64,000 nucleotides of DNA. It comes from Silene latifolia (taxonomy: Eukaryota; Streptophyta; Magnoliopsida; Caryophyllales; Caryophyllaceae). The notes beneath the pieces are model-generated. The model did not search any database, had not been told where the DNA came from, and saw nothing but the letters and a program-made list of their open reading frames with translations. The stretch is taken from NCBI RefSeq assembly GCF_048544455.1, contig NC_133536.1, forward strand, positions 26,228,152-26,292,151. Reading direction: 5' to 3'. Below, one piece after another: positions 44,801-56,386 of the stretch. Both the position numbers and the translations under genes were made by a program. Each line of letters starts with the position of its first letter. The first letter of the stretch is position 1.

Positions 44801-46324
44801 TGATATGTTCATTTTATATATGCTTTTACCCCTCATTTTAGCTCGGTTTTTATTGACTATCATACTTTAATTAGTATATTTTTGAGCTAATTTTGTGTTC
44901 TAGGTGTATTGTTGTGTTTGTTACGGTTTTGTAGGAATCTAAGCATTTAGAGGCTTTTTCCTATGATTTTGTACACCAAGTTCACTAAGCTAAACAAGGC
45001 TAAATATTGGACTAAGTATGTGAAGATTACTTGGGTTTTGCATGAAGATTAGTGGATTGAAGTAAGGAATTACAAATGAAGCCAAATGCAAAGTCAAGCC
45101 CAAAATAAAGGTCCATATCAAGGTTGCAAGCATTGGATGCCAATAGAGCTTAGGATGCTAGGAATTTAGAACATTAACCGGGTGATTAATCGCACATTTA
45201 ATCACCAAACATTGGATACCTTAGCAATTAAGAGGAGAGTTAAGGCAAAATACCGAGGATCATATGACCCCGATCGGGGCCGCCCAACCCCGATCGGGGT
45301 TGCATGCTCGTTGGTTCTTACGTTTTCTCCTCCTCTCCTATAAATAGGAGAGGTATTCCTAGGTTTTAAGCATCCCATTTTACGTCCAAGTTTACTACAT
45401 TAAGCCTCAAGCATTATAAGTTTTCTCTCATTAGTTTTCATTTCAAGTTTAAGTTGTTTAAGCATTCCTTAGTTAATCATTCAACACTTTGTATTTCAAG
45501 AGATTCTCAAGCATTTGTTATTCAATCTTTTGGTTCTAGTTATTTGTTCTTCCATACAAGTCTTCCTTATTAAGGTATTTCTTATTACAAGTTTACAATT
45601 TACATCATTGCTTTAGTTATCACATAGATTTTATAATTGTTACTTTAGCTTTGTTCTTTTCATATGTTATATCACCCAATTAATATAATTCATACAACCA
45701 TGTTTAATATTCTCTACAATTTAGTTTGCATTTTATATCTTAATATGAGTAGCTAAATTCTCTAGTCTAAAGGCTAGGGGAGCCATGCAAAATCAAACAT
45801 ATAATATGATTAAATAAAGTTTATAATAATTTTGATCAATTGCTTCCATCACATGCTTGCTTTGTTACGCTTAATCTTTGATTATCGGCCGTAGTCGTAG
45901 ATTAAAACTTGTTTATTCGTTCTAAAGTCGAGAGGCACGGAATTGAATTAGACTAAGCATGTATGGTAGGACGACCTAGTCATGGACGAGAGTTTTTCTA
46001 GGACCCGGTCTATGGTTGATACTAATGCCGTAAGGTGGGTATCTTTAAGCCTAAGTAATTGACAAGATTATTAGTACCAAGTTTATCATGTTCATATGTT
46101 TACCTTTGCATGAGTGATCCGACCCCTTTAGACTATCTTTTATCATATTATTTTCATTAATCATCCAACCAAACAAATTAAAACCAAATCGTAATCGACC
46201 TTGATAAAAATCCACCCATAGCAATTCACGACGTAATTTCCGTTTCCTTGTGTTCGACCCCTATTACTACATTAACTTGTGTCTAGGGAAATTATTTTTG
46301 CATAGGTACGCGATAAGCCTATCA
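44801..46324 (+). repeat. 3' LTR of the Athila element
   Basis: This 1524-bp copy is almost identical to 33612-35136. The dyads lie at 45268-45279 and 45288-45299, again 20 bp apart, and the TATA box inverted repeat is unchanged. Confidence 0.93.
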
Positions 46325-48531
46325 AAAAATCATAAAAAAAATTTAGCAGTTCACTTATATTATGAGGAATCACTTGGTAAAATTTGTTTAGAAAATACTT
46401 AGTTTAGACCCCTTTTCGAAAATGAACAAAAAGGTCACTTTATAGTCTAATCCGAATTTAATACCTTTAAACTATTTGATGAAGTTACTTTATAATAATA
46501 AAACTTTATTTAAGTGTAATACAACAAGGAGAATATACAAATACTTTATTAAAAATAATTATATTAAATTATTCATTTTTGAACTAAAACTACCTTACTT
46601 AGTTATTTTAATAACTGTTTTAAGAGTTTAAGTAAATTTTATTCTAAAAACCGTTTTAGAAACAACCTTTAAAGATCTTAACAAGTGCAAACGTGATTCT
46701 TAACAATTTTGTTAAAATTATTAAATTTTGGACTCGAATGCCTTTGAAGGTTTTATTTTGAAATACTCATCTTCACCTTTAAATATTGAGTAAATCAATA
46801 TGATAATATTAGGACCTTATTTGAATACTAAATACAAACTTAAAGACTTGTCTATAGTCATGCCTTGACTAATTAAAATATTAGTTAAGCTGGGAGTTGA
46901 CTATGACGACCTTGGTTAACCATTGACTAATTAATTAGTCAAGAGTTACTAAGTCAAAGTAAATTAATACTTGGAAATAATGTATCTAGCATTTTAATCC
47001 TTGAATTATGAATTAGAAATAATGAATACCTTCCTAATATATTACTTGAATAAGACGTTCCAAATCTCAAATACGAATACTACTCGGTTAAGATTAATAC
47101 CCATGAAATTTTCATGGAGTAAAAGCGTTTCCCACAACTTGGACTAGGGCCTCCGAGAGTCTGTAAGTCCGGTATCATCCTACTGCCATGTTATCCTAGT
47201 TGCCAAACATGCCACTTAAATGGGACCTCTGAATCGGTATGTTAATTCCGGTTATCTTGGGTATGCCCCTTGAATGGGGACCTCTGAGCCAACTGCTGTT
47301 GTATTGTCGATATGTTGGGATGGTCCGCAAATCGATGTATCATTGTCTCTATAAGACATCTGTGAGTCTTTCGTGCTATATGTTGGGCGCTACCTTGGTA
47401 AGTTTTAGGGATCGGCGTGTCGGAAGAATGCTTAGAGAGCTTATGCTATACAAGTACGGACAACACATCCCGAAGCTGTGTGGGGAGGTATCGTCGTTAG
47501 GATAGTAGTCGACCAGCTGCCACTGAGGAGTTGCGTGTTCCAAGAAGTTGTAGCATGGGTATATGCGCATATATTGACAGGAGCTTGATCAGCTTTACTA
47601 CCTTTGAGATATCTTGGCAATTATTATTTCACGGTTGCGATCGTGTGCAGACCTTGACAATTACGATTGTCTTGGTGCCTCGAAGTGTATGGGACATGTC
47701 ACTTAAATGGGACCTCTGAGTCCATTCATTAGCCGTATGTTCTTCCCCACGATCCTGGTTGCTAAACCAAGTCAATTTTGTCGTCTGGTCCTATTGAGCA
47801 CCAAGGGTGAGATGTAAACCTCCTAGTATCAATATGATCAACGGGATTGATGCTCTCACTCGTACTCAAGGTGAGATGCAAGCCGTGAGTATGCGTGTGT
47901 CATTTGTAGTCACGTCCCGTGCTTTTTGTGAAGGAAATAAATATTTTAAAAAGGAAATGACTACAAGTTTTTATCCGCATAGCGTCTACTTGGATTACCA
48001 GATGCTGATTGATATAATATGTTGTTGAACAATGTCGTTATATTCACATGTTTATTATGTCATATGCCAATATTAACCAATGTGTTACTTCATGTACATA
48101 TCTCATGTGTACACGTCGATGTTGTAATGTGACTGGAGTTGTATGTTTGACCGTCTAATTGCATTACTAATATTCTCCATGATAGAGGCCGTTGATAGAG
48201 GACGGTTAGGTTACTCCCATTAAGTGGGGCAGTTTTATTTTAATGATGTTTCAGGTATCATGGATCTTGAAGACTTGGACTTAGGAGGGGACTGTCGAGA
48301 GAATAAAACATCTTATGTTGATCTTTCATGAGTTTATGTAGCAAACTTTTATTAAAGTCGGACGTTGCTTTAATTTGTAATTTGGATATTAAACCTTGTT
48401 TTATGTTCTAAACATCTAGTTTTATGAAGCAACTCGTTACTAGTTTACGGTTTTAAATTTTACTGGTTTTTATGACTTATCTTTCTTTCCGCTTACGTTA
48501 ATTAAGTCATTAGAGAAACTGGGTTGTTACA
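46325..48531 (+). repeat. 3' LTR of element A, piece 4
   Basis: From about 46637 this piece matches the window start, ending GGGTTGTTACA at 48531. The first five bases AAAAA are the Athila duplication. Bases 46330-46636 have no counterpart in the window because the matching part of the 5' LTR lies to its left. Confidence 0.85.
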
Positions 48532-49021
48532 GTGGGGGTGGGCATAAATCATAATTGTAGTGGTTTAAATTATCTGAGTCGGTTTGACAAGTTATTGGAA
48601 TCGGTTCGGTCGGAGTTCGGTTCGTGCTCTGTTTAAAGAGCTCGAGCCGAGCTTAGCTAAATACGAGCCGAGCCCGAGCTCAACAAGGCTCGGCTCGGAA
48701 GCTCGTTTGAAATTTTTTATTATTATTTATATACTACTTTAATATTAATTTTATTTAAATTATGTTATTTAGCCATTTATAAGTATATTATACCATAATA
48801 TTTTTTAGTATTTTATAATCTTATTTGTTTTTTTAAAATATTTATATTTAGTTAGATTCAAAAAGTGAAATAGTTAAAATAATATAAGGACAAACTGAAC
48901 TCGATTCGAACTCGAGCTTTTCCCGAGCCGATCTCAAGCTTCAATTTTTTAGGCTCAACGAGCTACGAGCTGAGCCTGAACCCACCCGAGCTCAAGCTCA
49001 GATCGGCTCGTTTACAGCCTA
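48532..49021. mobile_element. Remainder of a hAT-like element cut by element A
   Basis: It starts GTGGGGGTGGGCATAAATC directly at the A LTR edge. Both flanks hold CGAGCC / GGCTCG clusters with an A+T-rich core. It ends TCGGCTCGTTTACAGCCTA, which inverted reads TAGGCTGTAAACGAGCC, a familiar plant hAT end. If A inserted a few bases into this element, its other tip lies left of the window. No coding is seen. Confidence 0.45.
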
Positions 49022-49362
49022 ATTGTATTTATCGTGGCTTCCACTCTGGTATGTGGTTGGACAAATGCAAGTATGCTTTGTAGTTGATGGGTGTGGGTGT
49101 GGGTGTGGGTGCGGGTGCGGGTATGGACTTAGTACCTTTCCCTACGCCCGCTGCACCAATGGATCTCTAACTCTTTTTTTATTGTAAATCTAAAAGTAAT
49201 GTTTATATAGGAGTATATAGATAGTATAGAGATTTTTTAGTTTTTTCAAATTCGACTTGATACTATTTTATTTTAAAGTCTACATAAACCATATTATTAT
49301 GCATTAGTGACCTCAACTTAGATAAACGTTAATTACTTCAGTTTATCTATTCGGGTAATAAG
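49022..49362. other. Unassigned DNA between the hAT remnant and element C
   Basis: A GGGTGT/GGGTGC hexanucleotide run lies at about 49089-49124. The rest is A+T rich and I see no gene. The last five bases ATAAG (49358-49362) are the target duplication of element C. Confidence 0.6.
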
Positions 49363-50702
49363 TGTAACACTACGGATTTCCTTTGGAGCCTACTCGGTCG
49401 AGTAGTGCTCTTTGTGTGAGTTATTTCGGTTCTGCCGAGGAACACTCGGCCGAGTATAGTGAATACTCGACCGAGTGTAGGCCACTCGGCCGAGTGTCGT
49501 CACACTCGACCGAGTGTCCGGTTTGGCGAAGTTATATTTCGACGGTTTGATTAAAGAGTGATTAGGGTATTTTATATTTTCAGCGTCAGTTTCTAATATC
49601 ACTTTTCACACATTATCATTTCTACGTTACCCTAATCCTACCCAAATCATTCCCTAATTCCTTCCTCGAGCATCTCGTAGCATAGTTGTGTGGATATTTG
49701 CGGTGATTATTCCGTATAAACTCTTGTTGCATTGTTGGTAAGTTCTATCTTTGTAATTATTGTATCTTTTGGGTTACTGTACATTTATATGGGAAGGGAA
49801 TGTTGGGAATTGTTCAAAGTGTAATTGTGTTGTATGATCTTTGTATAGGAGAAGACTTCGTAGAGGAGCCTTTTTTATTGTCCGTGTTGCTTACTGCTGT
49901 GATTGCTAAGGTAGGGTTTTCCCTACTCAGTTGCTGTGCTTTACATGACATATCATTGTATTTATCGTTGTCTATTGATCATCGTAATATGGAGATTGAT
50001 GTGACAGTGTTGGAGTGAGGGGATCGAGATGACAGTAATTTCATGTGATTGTGATTGTGGTGGAGTCACTTGCGGGAGTGGCTTCACACCCTAGTTCGCC
50101 CTCCGTGGAACCCGCCACGGGAGGGGATGTGCACATTAAGGGACAGGGACTATTGTCGCTCGTTGAGGAGCTGGACTAGGTGGGATCGGCTGCGGTCACC
50201 CACTGGCGGCGAGGATTACCTGTTGCGATGGGTAATCTGGCAGGGCTACACACTTTAGTGTGTAGTCGGTTACTATGTGAGACAGGGTGATTGGGAATTG
50301 ATGATGATCTGACGAGTATTGCTTTTGTTTGTCTTGTTTGTTGCATAATACTGACCCCGTTGTTGTTTGTGGAATCTGCGGTGATCCATTCGGGGATGGT
50401 GAGCAGGCTTGACAGGTTTTGCTAGTGAGAGCTTGGGGATTGTCTTGGGAGAATTGCCACCACGAGTCATAGCATCATTGTCTGAGTCTTAGAGAGTTTT
50501 CTTTTATTAGCAAGACTTTGAAGTTGTATTCCTTTAGACAGTATTCGGTTTTGGATATTGTAACTTTACTTTTACACTACTTTAATAAATGTGCTCAGTT
50601 CAGACGCTTTTGATATATACTTACCTCGGGCAACCGAGATGGTAACGCATTCTCATGGTAGGGTGGTCCTAGTAAGGCACCTTGGTATGAGGGGGTGTTA
50701 CA
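49363..50702 (+). repeat. 5' LTR of element C
   Basis: Dyads start at 49444, 49465, 49484 and 49504 (21, 19 and 20 bp apart), plus one near 49391. A TATA-like TATTTTATA (49568-49576) follows about 50 bp later, inside an imperfect inverted repeat (GTGATTAG / CTAATATCAC). The hairpins are GTAGGG/CCCTAC (49911-49926), GTCACT/AGTGGC (50065-50082), CCGTGG/CCACGG with loop AACCCG (50103-50120) and CCAT/ATGG (50386-50399). Confidence 0.92.
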
Positions 50703-50705
50703 AAG

Positions 50706-50717
50706 TGGTATCAGAGC
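50706..50717 (+). other. Primer binding site of element C (initiator tRNA-Met)
   Basis: TGGTATCAGAGC lies three bases after the LTR end. Confidence 0.92.
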
Positions 50718-51192
50718 CGAAGATTCCGGCACCTAAACAAATGAATTTAATGAACCTAGGGAGTCTAACTAAAATGAACCCGGGGAGAGTAGTTTGGAGC
50801 TACCGCAAAGACTCCTGGAGACGTCCGGAGTCGCATAATGGCCCTTACTAACTCGAGCCGGTAACTTGGGGAAAGTGTGATGAGGACTAGGCCTTGTATG
50901 TGTCCGTATGTGAAGATGCATGTTAGTAAAAGTCGATAATTGTATATATGTGAGATGAAATTCTTAACTGTTGTGATGGGAGAAGTAATTGATGAGACGG
51001 TTGTGATTTCAACGTTGGATTTAGCGTATGTGCAAATTGGATGTTGACATGTTTACAATATGGTGTTAAAGTTTTAATATATGTATCGCATGCTGAAGTG
51101 TTTATAACATGGCTTTTGAGTTCTTACGTAATTGTTATGAGAATACTGAGTGTGATAGAGGGATCGTAAAGTGTTAACCTGTAAATAGTGTT

Positions 51193-51492
51193 ACTCGGCC
51201 GAGCATTATAGGCACTCGACCGAGTATTGAGAACTCGGCCGAGCAGAAGGGAACTCGACCGAGTGTTGTTTGAAGGAAAGTAGCAATCGCTACTGTTTAT
51301 GGTAACTCGACCGAGCATGGGGGTATACTCGACCGAGTATGGTCCACTCGGCCGAGTGTTGTTATACTCGACCGAGTGCTTCTTTTTGTACTTTGATGTT
51401 TGTCTCTGGAGTCGATACTCGACCGAGTATCTGAGAGGATACTCGACCGAGTGATCTTTACTCGACCGAGTGTTATTTATACTCGGCCGAGT
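51193..51492 (+). repeat. Dyad cluster in the leader of element C
   Basis: About twelve units of ACTCGGCCGAG(T/C) or ACTCGACCGAG(T/C) lie between the primer site and gag. This is the same position as the B cluster but with the C version of the core. The leader before it (50718-51192) holds nothing I recognise. Confidence 0.8.
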
Positions 51493-51561
51493 GTTCTTAT
51501 GGCGGAGGGATGTTATATTTTGAGCATATGTTTACGTTTCTTTCATTCTTATCAGCTCAAA

Positions 51562-54500
51562 ATGCCGCCCAAAAGAACTCCCGCTCAGATCCAAGCTTCG
51601 GAGATGTCCATTGATGAGGTTGCTCGCATGATTGAGCAACAAGAGGCTCTCCTTGAAGCTCTCAAAAATGTGGGAAAGGGAAACGAGAAGAAGATGGATG
51701 CAACCCAGCTTAGCATCAACATTGCTCGTTTCCACCCTCCCACATATGACGGGGTAGGTGAACCAAAGCTGCTCGAGAAGTGGCACCGTGAGATTGAAGC
51801 CCTCATGGAAATGGTTAAGTGCCCCGATGATATGATTGTTGAACAGGTTGTGTACTACCTAAGGGGAGAGGCTGCAGTTTGGTGGCAGAACGTCAAGGAG
51901 GATGCTAGAGCTTACTACCAAGAGGAAGGGGCTATTCCGTGGTCTGGGTTGAAGAGTGCCATGAGAGAGCAGTTTGTGCCGGAGCATATCCGACACAAGA
52001 TGAGGTCCGACTTTGAATCTTTTACTATGTCTGAGGAGATGACAGTCACGGATTACTATCATCGGTTTATGGAGCTATCTCGTTATGTGGAAGATTTGCA
52101 GCTCGGACAGAGGGGTTTGGCTCTCCGATTTGAGAGGGGTTTGTCTGCTAAGATCGTGAGTCGTATGCCAGCTGGGGTTGCTACTGACCTCAAAGAAGTG
52201 TATCTGAGAGCGGGTCAAGCTGAGAGAATGGTGGATCTCTCAAGGGAGATTGAGGAGAGGATCTACCGAAAAAGAGGAAGGGCGATAGTGGGAACAACAA
52301 TCAGCCAACCAACAAGAAAGGGAATTTCAACCATGCTAAAGCTTTCTCTAGTGGAGCTGGCTTCTCGGGAGGTTCTCGTGGCTGGGGGAAGAATGGAGGT
52401 CGGGCTGTAAGTGACAACACCAACCTTACGTGTTTCAACTGTGGTGGTGTAGGCCACAAAAGGCGAGACTGCACAAGCTACAAGCCCGCAATGGTTCAGA
52501 GCTCGATCGAAAATTTCTCTCGGGGCCGACTCGAGCTTTGCTAGTAGCCGACCGGGAGGTTCATGGGGCAACGAGAGGTGGACAGGGGTAACCGGGCGGT
52601 TACAACCGCGGTGGTGGTGGATCTTATCAGCGTCGAATAACGGTGTCACCCAGGATTCGGCAGCTAAGCCTAGTACCTCCAATGCTTCATTCGGGGTGGA
52701 GGACGAAGAATAGTGGAAAGCTCTTCATGATGGATAAGCAGGAAGCACAGGATGATGCTCATGTAGTTACCGGTACCTTTCTTGTTAATAATGTACCATC
52801 TTTTGTTTTGTTTGATTCCGGGGCTACACATTCGTTTGTGTCTAAAAGTCATGCTGTGTCTATAGGTTTGGGCAATTTTGAGGTTATAAAAGATGAAGTG
52901 TTCATACCTTCGGGGGAGTCTGTGTCGTGTCTCAAGTTATATAAGGATATATCTATGGTGATTGGAGGGGTAGATTTACCAGTAAACCTGTTAGAGTTTC
53001 CTAAGGATGGGTTTGAGGTGATTGTCGGGATGGATTGGCTAGGTAGGTATGATGCCAGGATAGATTGTAGACAGAAAAGAGTGTCTTTAAAGAGTCCCAA
53101 GGGTGTTAAGGTGTCCTATAGGGGGTTTGTGGTAAAGCCTAAGTGTAGGTTTATAGCGGTTATGACTTTAAAGTCATGTTTAAGGAAGAAGTGTCTCTTA
53201 ATCCTGTGTCATGTGAGAGATCACCGAGTAGAGCCGCCGACAACTTCTGAGATTTCCGTGGTGAAAGAATTTGAAGATGTATTTCCTGAGGAAATACCGG
53301 GTTTGCCTCCCAAGAGGGATGTCGATTTCAGCGTGGAGCTTAAGCCGGGAACGGGTCCTATATCTAAAGCACCTTATCGTATGGCACCTAAAGAGTTGGC
53401 TGAGTTGAAGAAGCAGTTACATGAGTTGTTAGACAAGGGTTATATCAGGCCTAGCGTGTCACCGTGGGGAGCTCCAGTTCTTTTTGTAAAGAAGAAAGAT
53501 GGGAGTATGAGATTGTGCATTGACTACAGAGAGCTCAATCGGGTTACTGTGAAGAACAAGTATCCGTTGCCGAGGATTGATGATTTGTTCGATCAGCTAA
53601 GTGGAGCTGGTGTATTCTCTAAGATTGATCTGAGGTCGAGGTATCATCAGCTGAGGATAGCAGACGAAGATATTCCTAAAACAGCGTTCCGATCTCGTTA
53701 TGGTCACTATGAGTATGTAGTGATGCCTTTTGGGTTGACCAATGCGCCAGCAGCTTTTATGGATTTGATGAACCGTATCTTCACACCGTTTTTGGATAGA
53801 TTTGTGGTTGTTTTCATCGACGATATTCTAGTTTATTCCAAGACCAAGGAAGAGCACGAAGAGCATTTGAGGATAGTCTTGCAGACTTTGAGAGAAAATC
53901 AGCTCTATGCCAAGTTATCCAAGTGTGAGTTCTGGTTAGAGGAAGTGGCTTTTCTGGGCCATGTCATATCCAAGAAGGGGGTATCTGTGGATCCTAGTAA
54001 GATTGAGGCCGTTACCAAGTGGGAATCGCCGAAGAATGTTGCTGAGATTCGAAGTTTCTTGGGCCTTGCCGGCTACTACCGGAGATTTGTGAAGGATTTC
54101 TCTACCATAGCACGGCCTATGACATCCTTGATGAGGAAAGAAGTCAGATTTGTTTGGGATGGGAGTTGTGAAACGGCGTTTCAGACCTTAAAAGAACGCT
54201 TGACTACAGCTCCTATCCTAGCCTTGCCAGAGGGTTGCGAGAACTTTGAAGTCTATACCGACGCTTCAAAGAACGGTTTGGGTTGTGTCTTGATGCAGGG
54301 AGGGAAAGTGATAGCTTATGCTTCGAGGCAGTTGAAGCAATATGAGGAGAATTACCCTACTCATGATTTGGAGCTGGGTGCAGTTGTGTTCGCTCTTAAA
54401 CTTTGGAGGCACTACCTTTATGGCGCAACTTTTAAGGTGTTCTCTGATCATAAGAGTCTAAAGTATATCCACACTCAGAAGGAGCTTAACATGAGACAGA

Positions 54501-56163
54501 GGCGGTGGATGGAGCTGATTGGAGATTATGATATGGAGATCATCTATCATGAGGGTAAAGCTAATGTTGTCGCTGATGCTTTGAGTAGGAAGAGCGTTCA
54601 TTCGCTATGTACAGCTATGTTCTTGCTGAAGTTGAGAGATGAGATGTCTAGATTGGGGATCTTTATGATTCGAGAAGGGAGTACCATCGGGGATTTGACG
54701 ATCGAGCCAGAGTTGTATGAAAACATCAAAAGTAAGCAAGAGCTTGATCCTAAGATCCAGGAGTGGAGGTCAAAGGTAGAGGGTGGAGCAGCTTCCAGGT
54801 TCTCTATACATCCAGATGGGAGTGTTCGTTTTGATGGGAGATGGTGTGTTCCTGACGATGCAGAGTTGAGGAGAATGATCTTGTCTGAGGCTCATTGTAC
54901 TCCTTATTCAGTTCACCCGGGTGGTGACAAGCTTTACAGAGACCTTAAGAAGACTTTTTGGTGGCCGAACATGAAGAGGGATGTAGCTGAGTTTGTGGCT
55001 AGATGTTTGACCTGTCAAAGGGTCAAAGGTGAACAAAGGAGACCTCAAGGTAAGATTCAGTCTCTGACAGTGCCTGAGTGGAAGTGGGAGTCGATCTCCA
55101 TGGACTTTATTGTGGGGTTACCTAGATCACAGCAAGGTAACAACATGATTTGGGTGATTGTGGATCGGTTAACCAAGTCAGCCCATTTTGTTCCAATGAA
55201 AGATACCTGGTCTAATATGCAGCTGGCTTTGGGTTACAGAAAGCATGTGGTTCGGTTACATGGCATTCCGAAAGATATTGTTTCCGATCGTGATGCGAGG
55301 TTCATATCAAAGTTTTGGCAAGAACTGCAAGAGTTGATGGGTACAACACCAAGATGAGTACACTTTTCATCCGCAACCGATGGTCAGACAGAGCGGACCA
55401 TCAAGACCTTAGAAGACATGCTAAGGGCATGTGTTATGGACTTTGGAGGCGATTGGGAAGACAGACTTGATTTGATCGAGTTTTCATACAATAATAGTTA
55501 TCATACAAGTATTGGGATGGCACCATTTGAAGCTTTGTATGGCCGGAAATGCCGAAGTCCAGTTTGTTGGGATGATAGTTCCGAGACAAAGGGTTTTTAG
55601 GGCCACAATTGGTTCAGGATATGGTTGAGCAGATCCAGTTGATTCGCCAAAAGATGAGAGCAGCTCAAGATCGTCAAAAGAGCTACGCCGACTTACACCG
55701 CAGGGACATTGAGTTCGCGGTAGGTGACAAGGTGCTTTTGAAAGTGTCACCTATGCGAGGTGTTATGAGGTTTGGGAAAAAGGGTAAGCTAAGCCAAAAG
55801 TTTATAGGTCCTTATGAAATTCTGGACCGTGTTGGCGAGGTAGCCTACAGGTTAGCTTTACCACCAGCTTTGGATAGAGTTCACAATGTTTTTCATGTGT
55901 CTCAACTCCGGAAATATGTGAGTGACCCGTCGCACATCCTCGAGATGGAGAACATCGAACTTGATGAATCCTTGTCTTATGCCGAGATTCCTAAGGAGAT
56001 TCTTGATCGCAAGGTTCGTAAGACCCGGAATGGTGAGACGGTCTTACTCAAGGTCCTTTGGTCTAATCATAATGTGGAGGAAGCAACATGGGAACCCGAG
56101 GAAGCTATGCGAGACCGCTTTCCTAACCTTTTTGATCAGGTATGTTTGGTTACGGGGACGTAA
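51562..56163 (+). pseudogene. gag-pol coding region of element C (few breaks)
   Basis: Gag starts MPPKRTPAQIQASEMSIDEV at 51562. An upstream in-frame extension through the leader dyads is unlikely to be used. Domains in order: LRGEAAVWWQNV near 51860; zinc knuckle CFNCGGVGHKRRDC at about 52431-52472; protease [12 protein letters not shown] near 52805; RT with [10 protein letters not shown] near 53815; RNase [14 protein letters not shown] near 54254; integrase zinc region HPGGDKLY to CLTCQRVK (about 54915-55025); integrase core [12 protein letters not shown] near 55090 and SDRDARF near 55285; and a chromodomain-like tail with EEATWEPEE near 56080. It has about three breaks and is otherwise close to full length. 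Confidence 0.92.
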
Positions 56164-56350
56164 CCGTTGTCTTTTAGGGGGGTAGGAGATGGTCGCGATA
56201 GTGTTTTGTGTTTTTTTTTGCTTTGTTTGATTCGTGTCGGGAGATGGGTTTGGGGTAACTTGTTGTGATGCTTGTGTAGTTCCTTGGAGTTGTTTCATGT
56301 GTTTGTTAGAGTCTTGTGTCGTGGTGTTGTGTTTGTGTGTAGTTGAGTGT

Positions 56351-56386
56351 GAACTTCGGGACGAAGTTCTTTTTAGGGGGAAAGAT
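56351..56386 (+). other. Stem-loop and polypurine tract of element C
   Basis: GAACTTCG (56351-56358), loop GGA, CGAAGTTC (56362-56369) is a perfect 8-bp stem. TCTTTTTAGGGGGAAAGAT follows, up to the LTR start at 56387. Confidence 0.75.

Larger units (their letters stand above)
33612..46324 (+). mobile_element. Athila-type Ty3/gypsy retrotransposon, young
   Basis: The element is 12.7 kb. The LTRs are 1525 and 1524 bp, beginning TGATATGTTC and ending GCCTATCA, flanked by the duplication AAAAA (33607-33611 and 46325-46329). A tRNA-Asp primer site, a long gag-pol region, a separate downstream ORF of the ATHILA ORF-1 type and a polypurine tract follow. I count about seven differences between the LTRs by eye, above 99 percent identity, suggesting a few hundred thousand years or less. 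It is nearly whole, with about two or three breaks. It sits in the 3' LTR of element A. Confidence 0.93.
1..48531 (+). mobile_element. Element A: old Ty3/gypsy chromovirus (Tekay/Del-like), host of most other insertions
   Basis: The sequence at 1-2685 recurs at about 46637-48531. The first copy is followed by an initiator-Met primer site and the second ends a 3' LTR that begins after a polypurine tract near 9441. Between them lie gag, protease, RT, RNase H, integrase and a C-terminal chromodomain-like segment, the order of chromoviruses. The 3' LTR is split into four pieces (9454-10502, 27116-27302, 33391-33611, 46325-48531) by copia, D and Athila insertions, and sums to about 3.65 kb. By that length about 1.75 kb of the 5' LTR lies left of the window. 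By-eye LTR identity is roughly 95-96 percent, which suggests one to a few million years. The coding part is heavily broken, with ten or more breaks. Tekay/Del is inferred from the chromodomain, primer site and long LTRs. Confidence 0.85.

Noticed and set aside
49800-50258. Short frames in the C and B LTR hairpin region, including Trp- and Arg-rich ones
   Set aside because: Conservation between copies follows the DNA hairpins and LTR identity, not a protein pattern.
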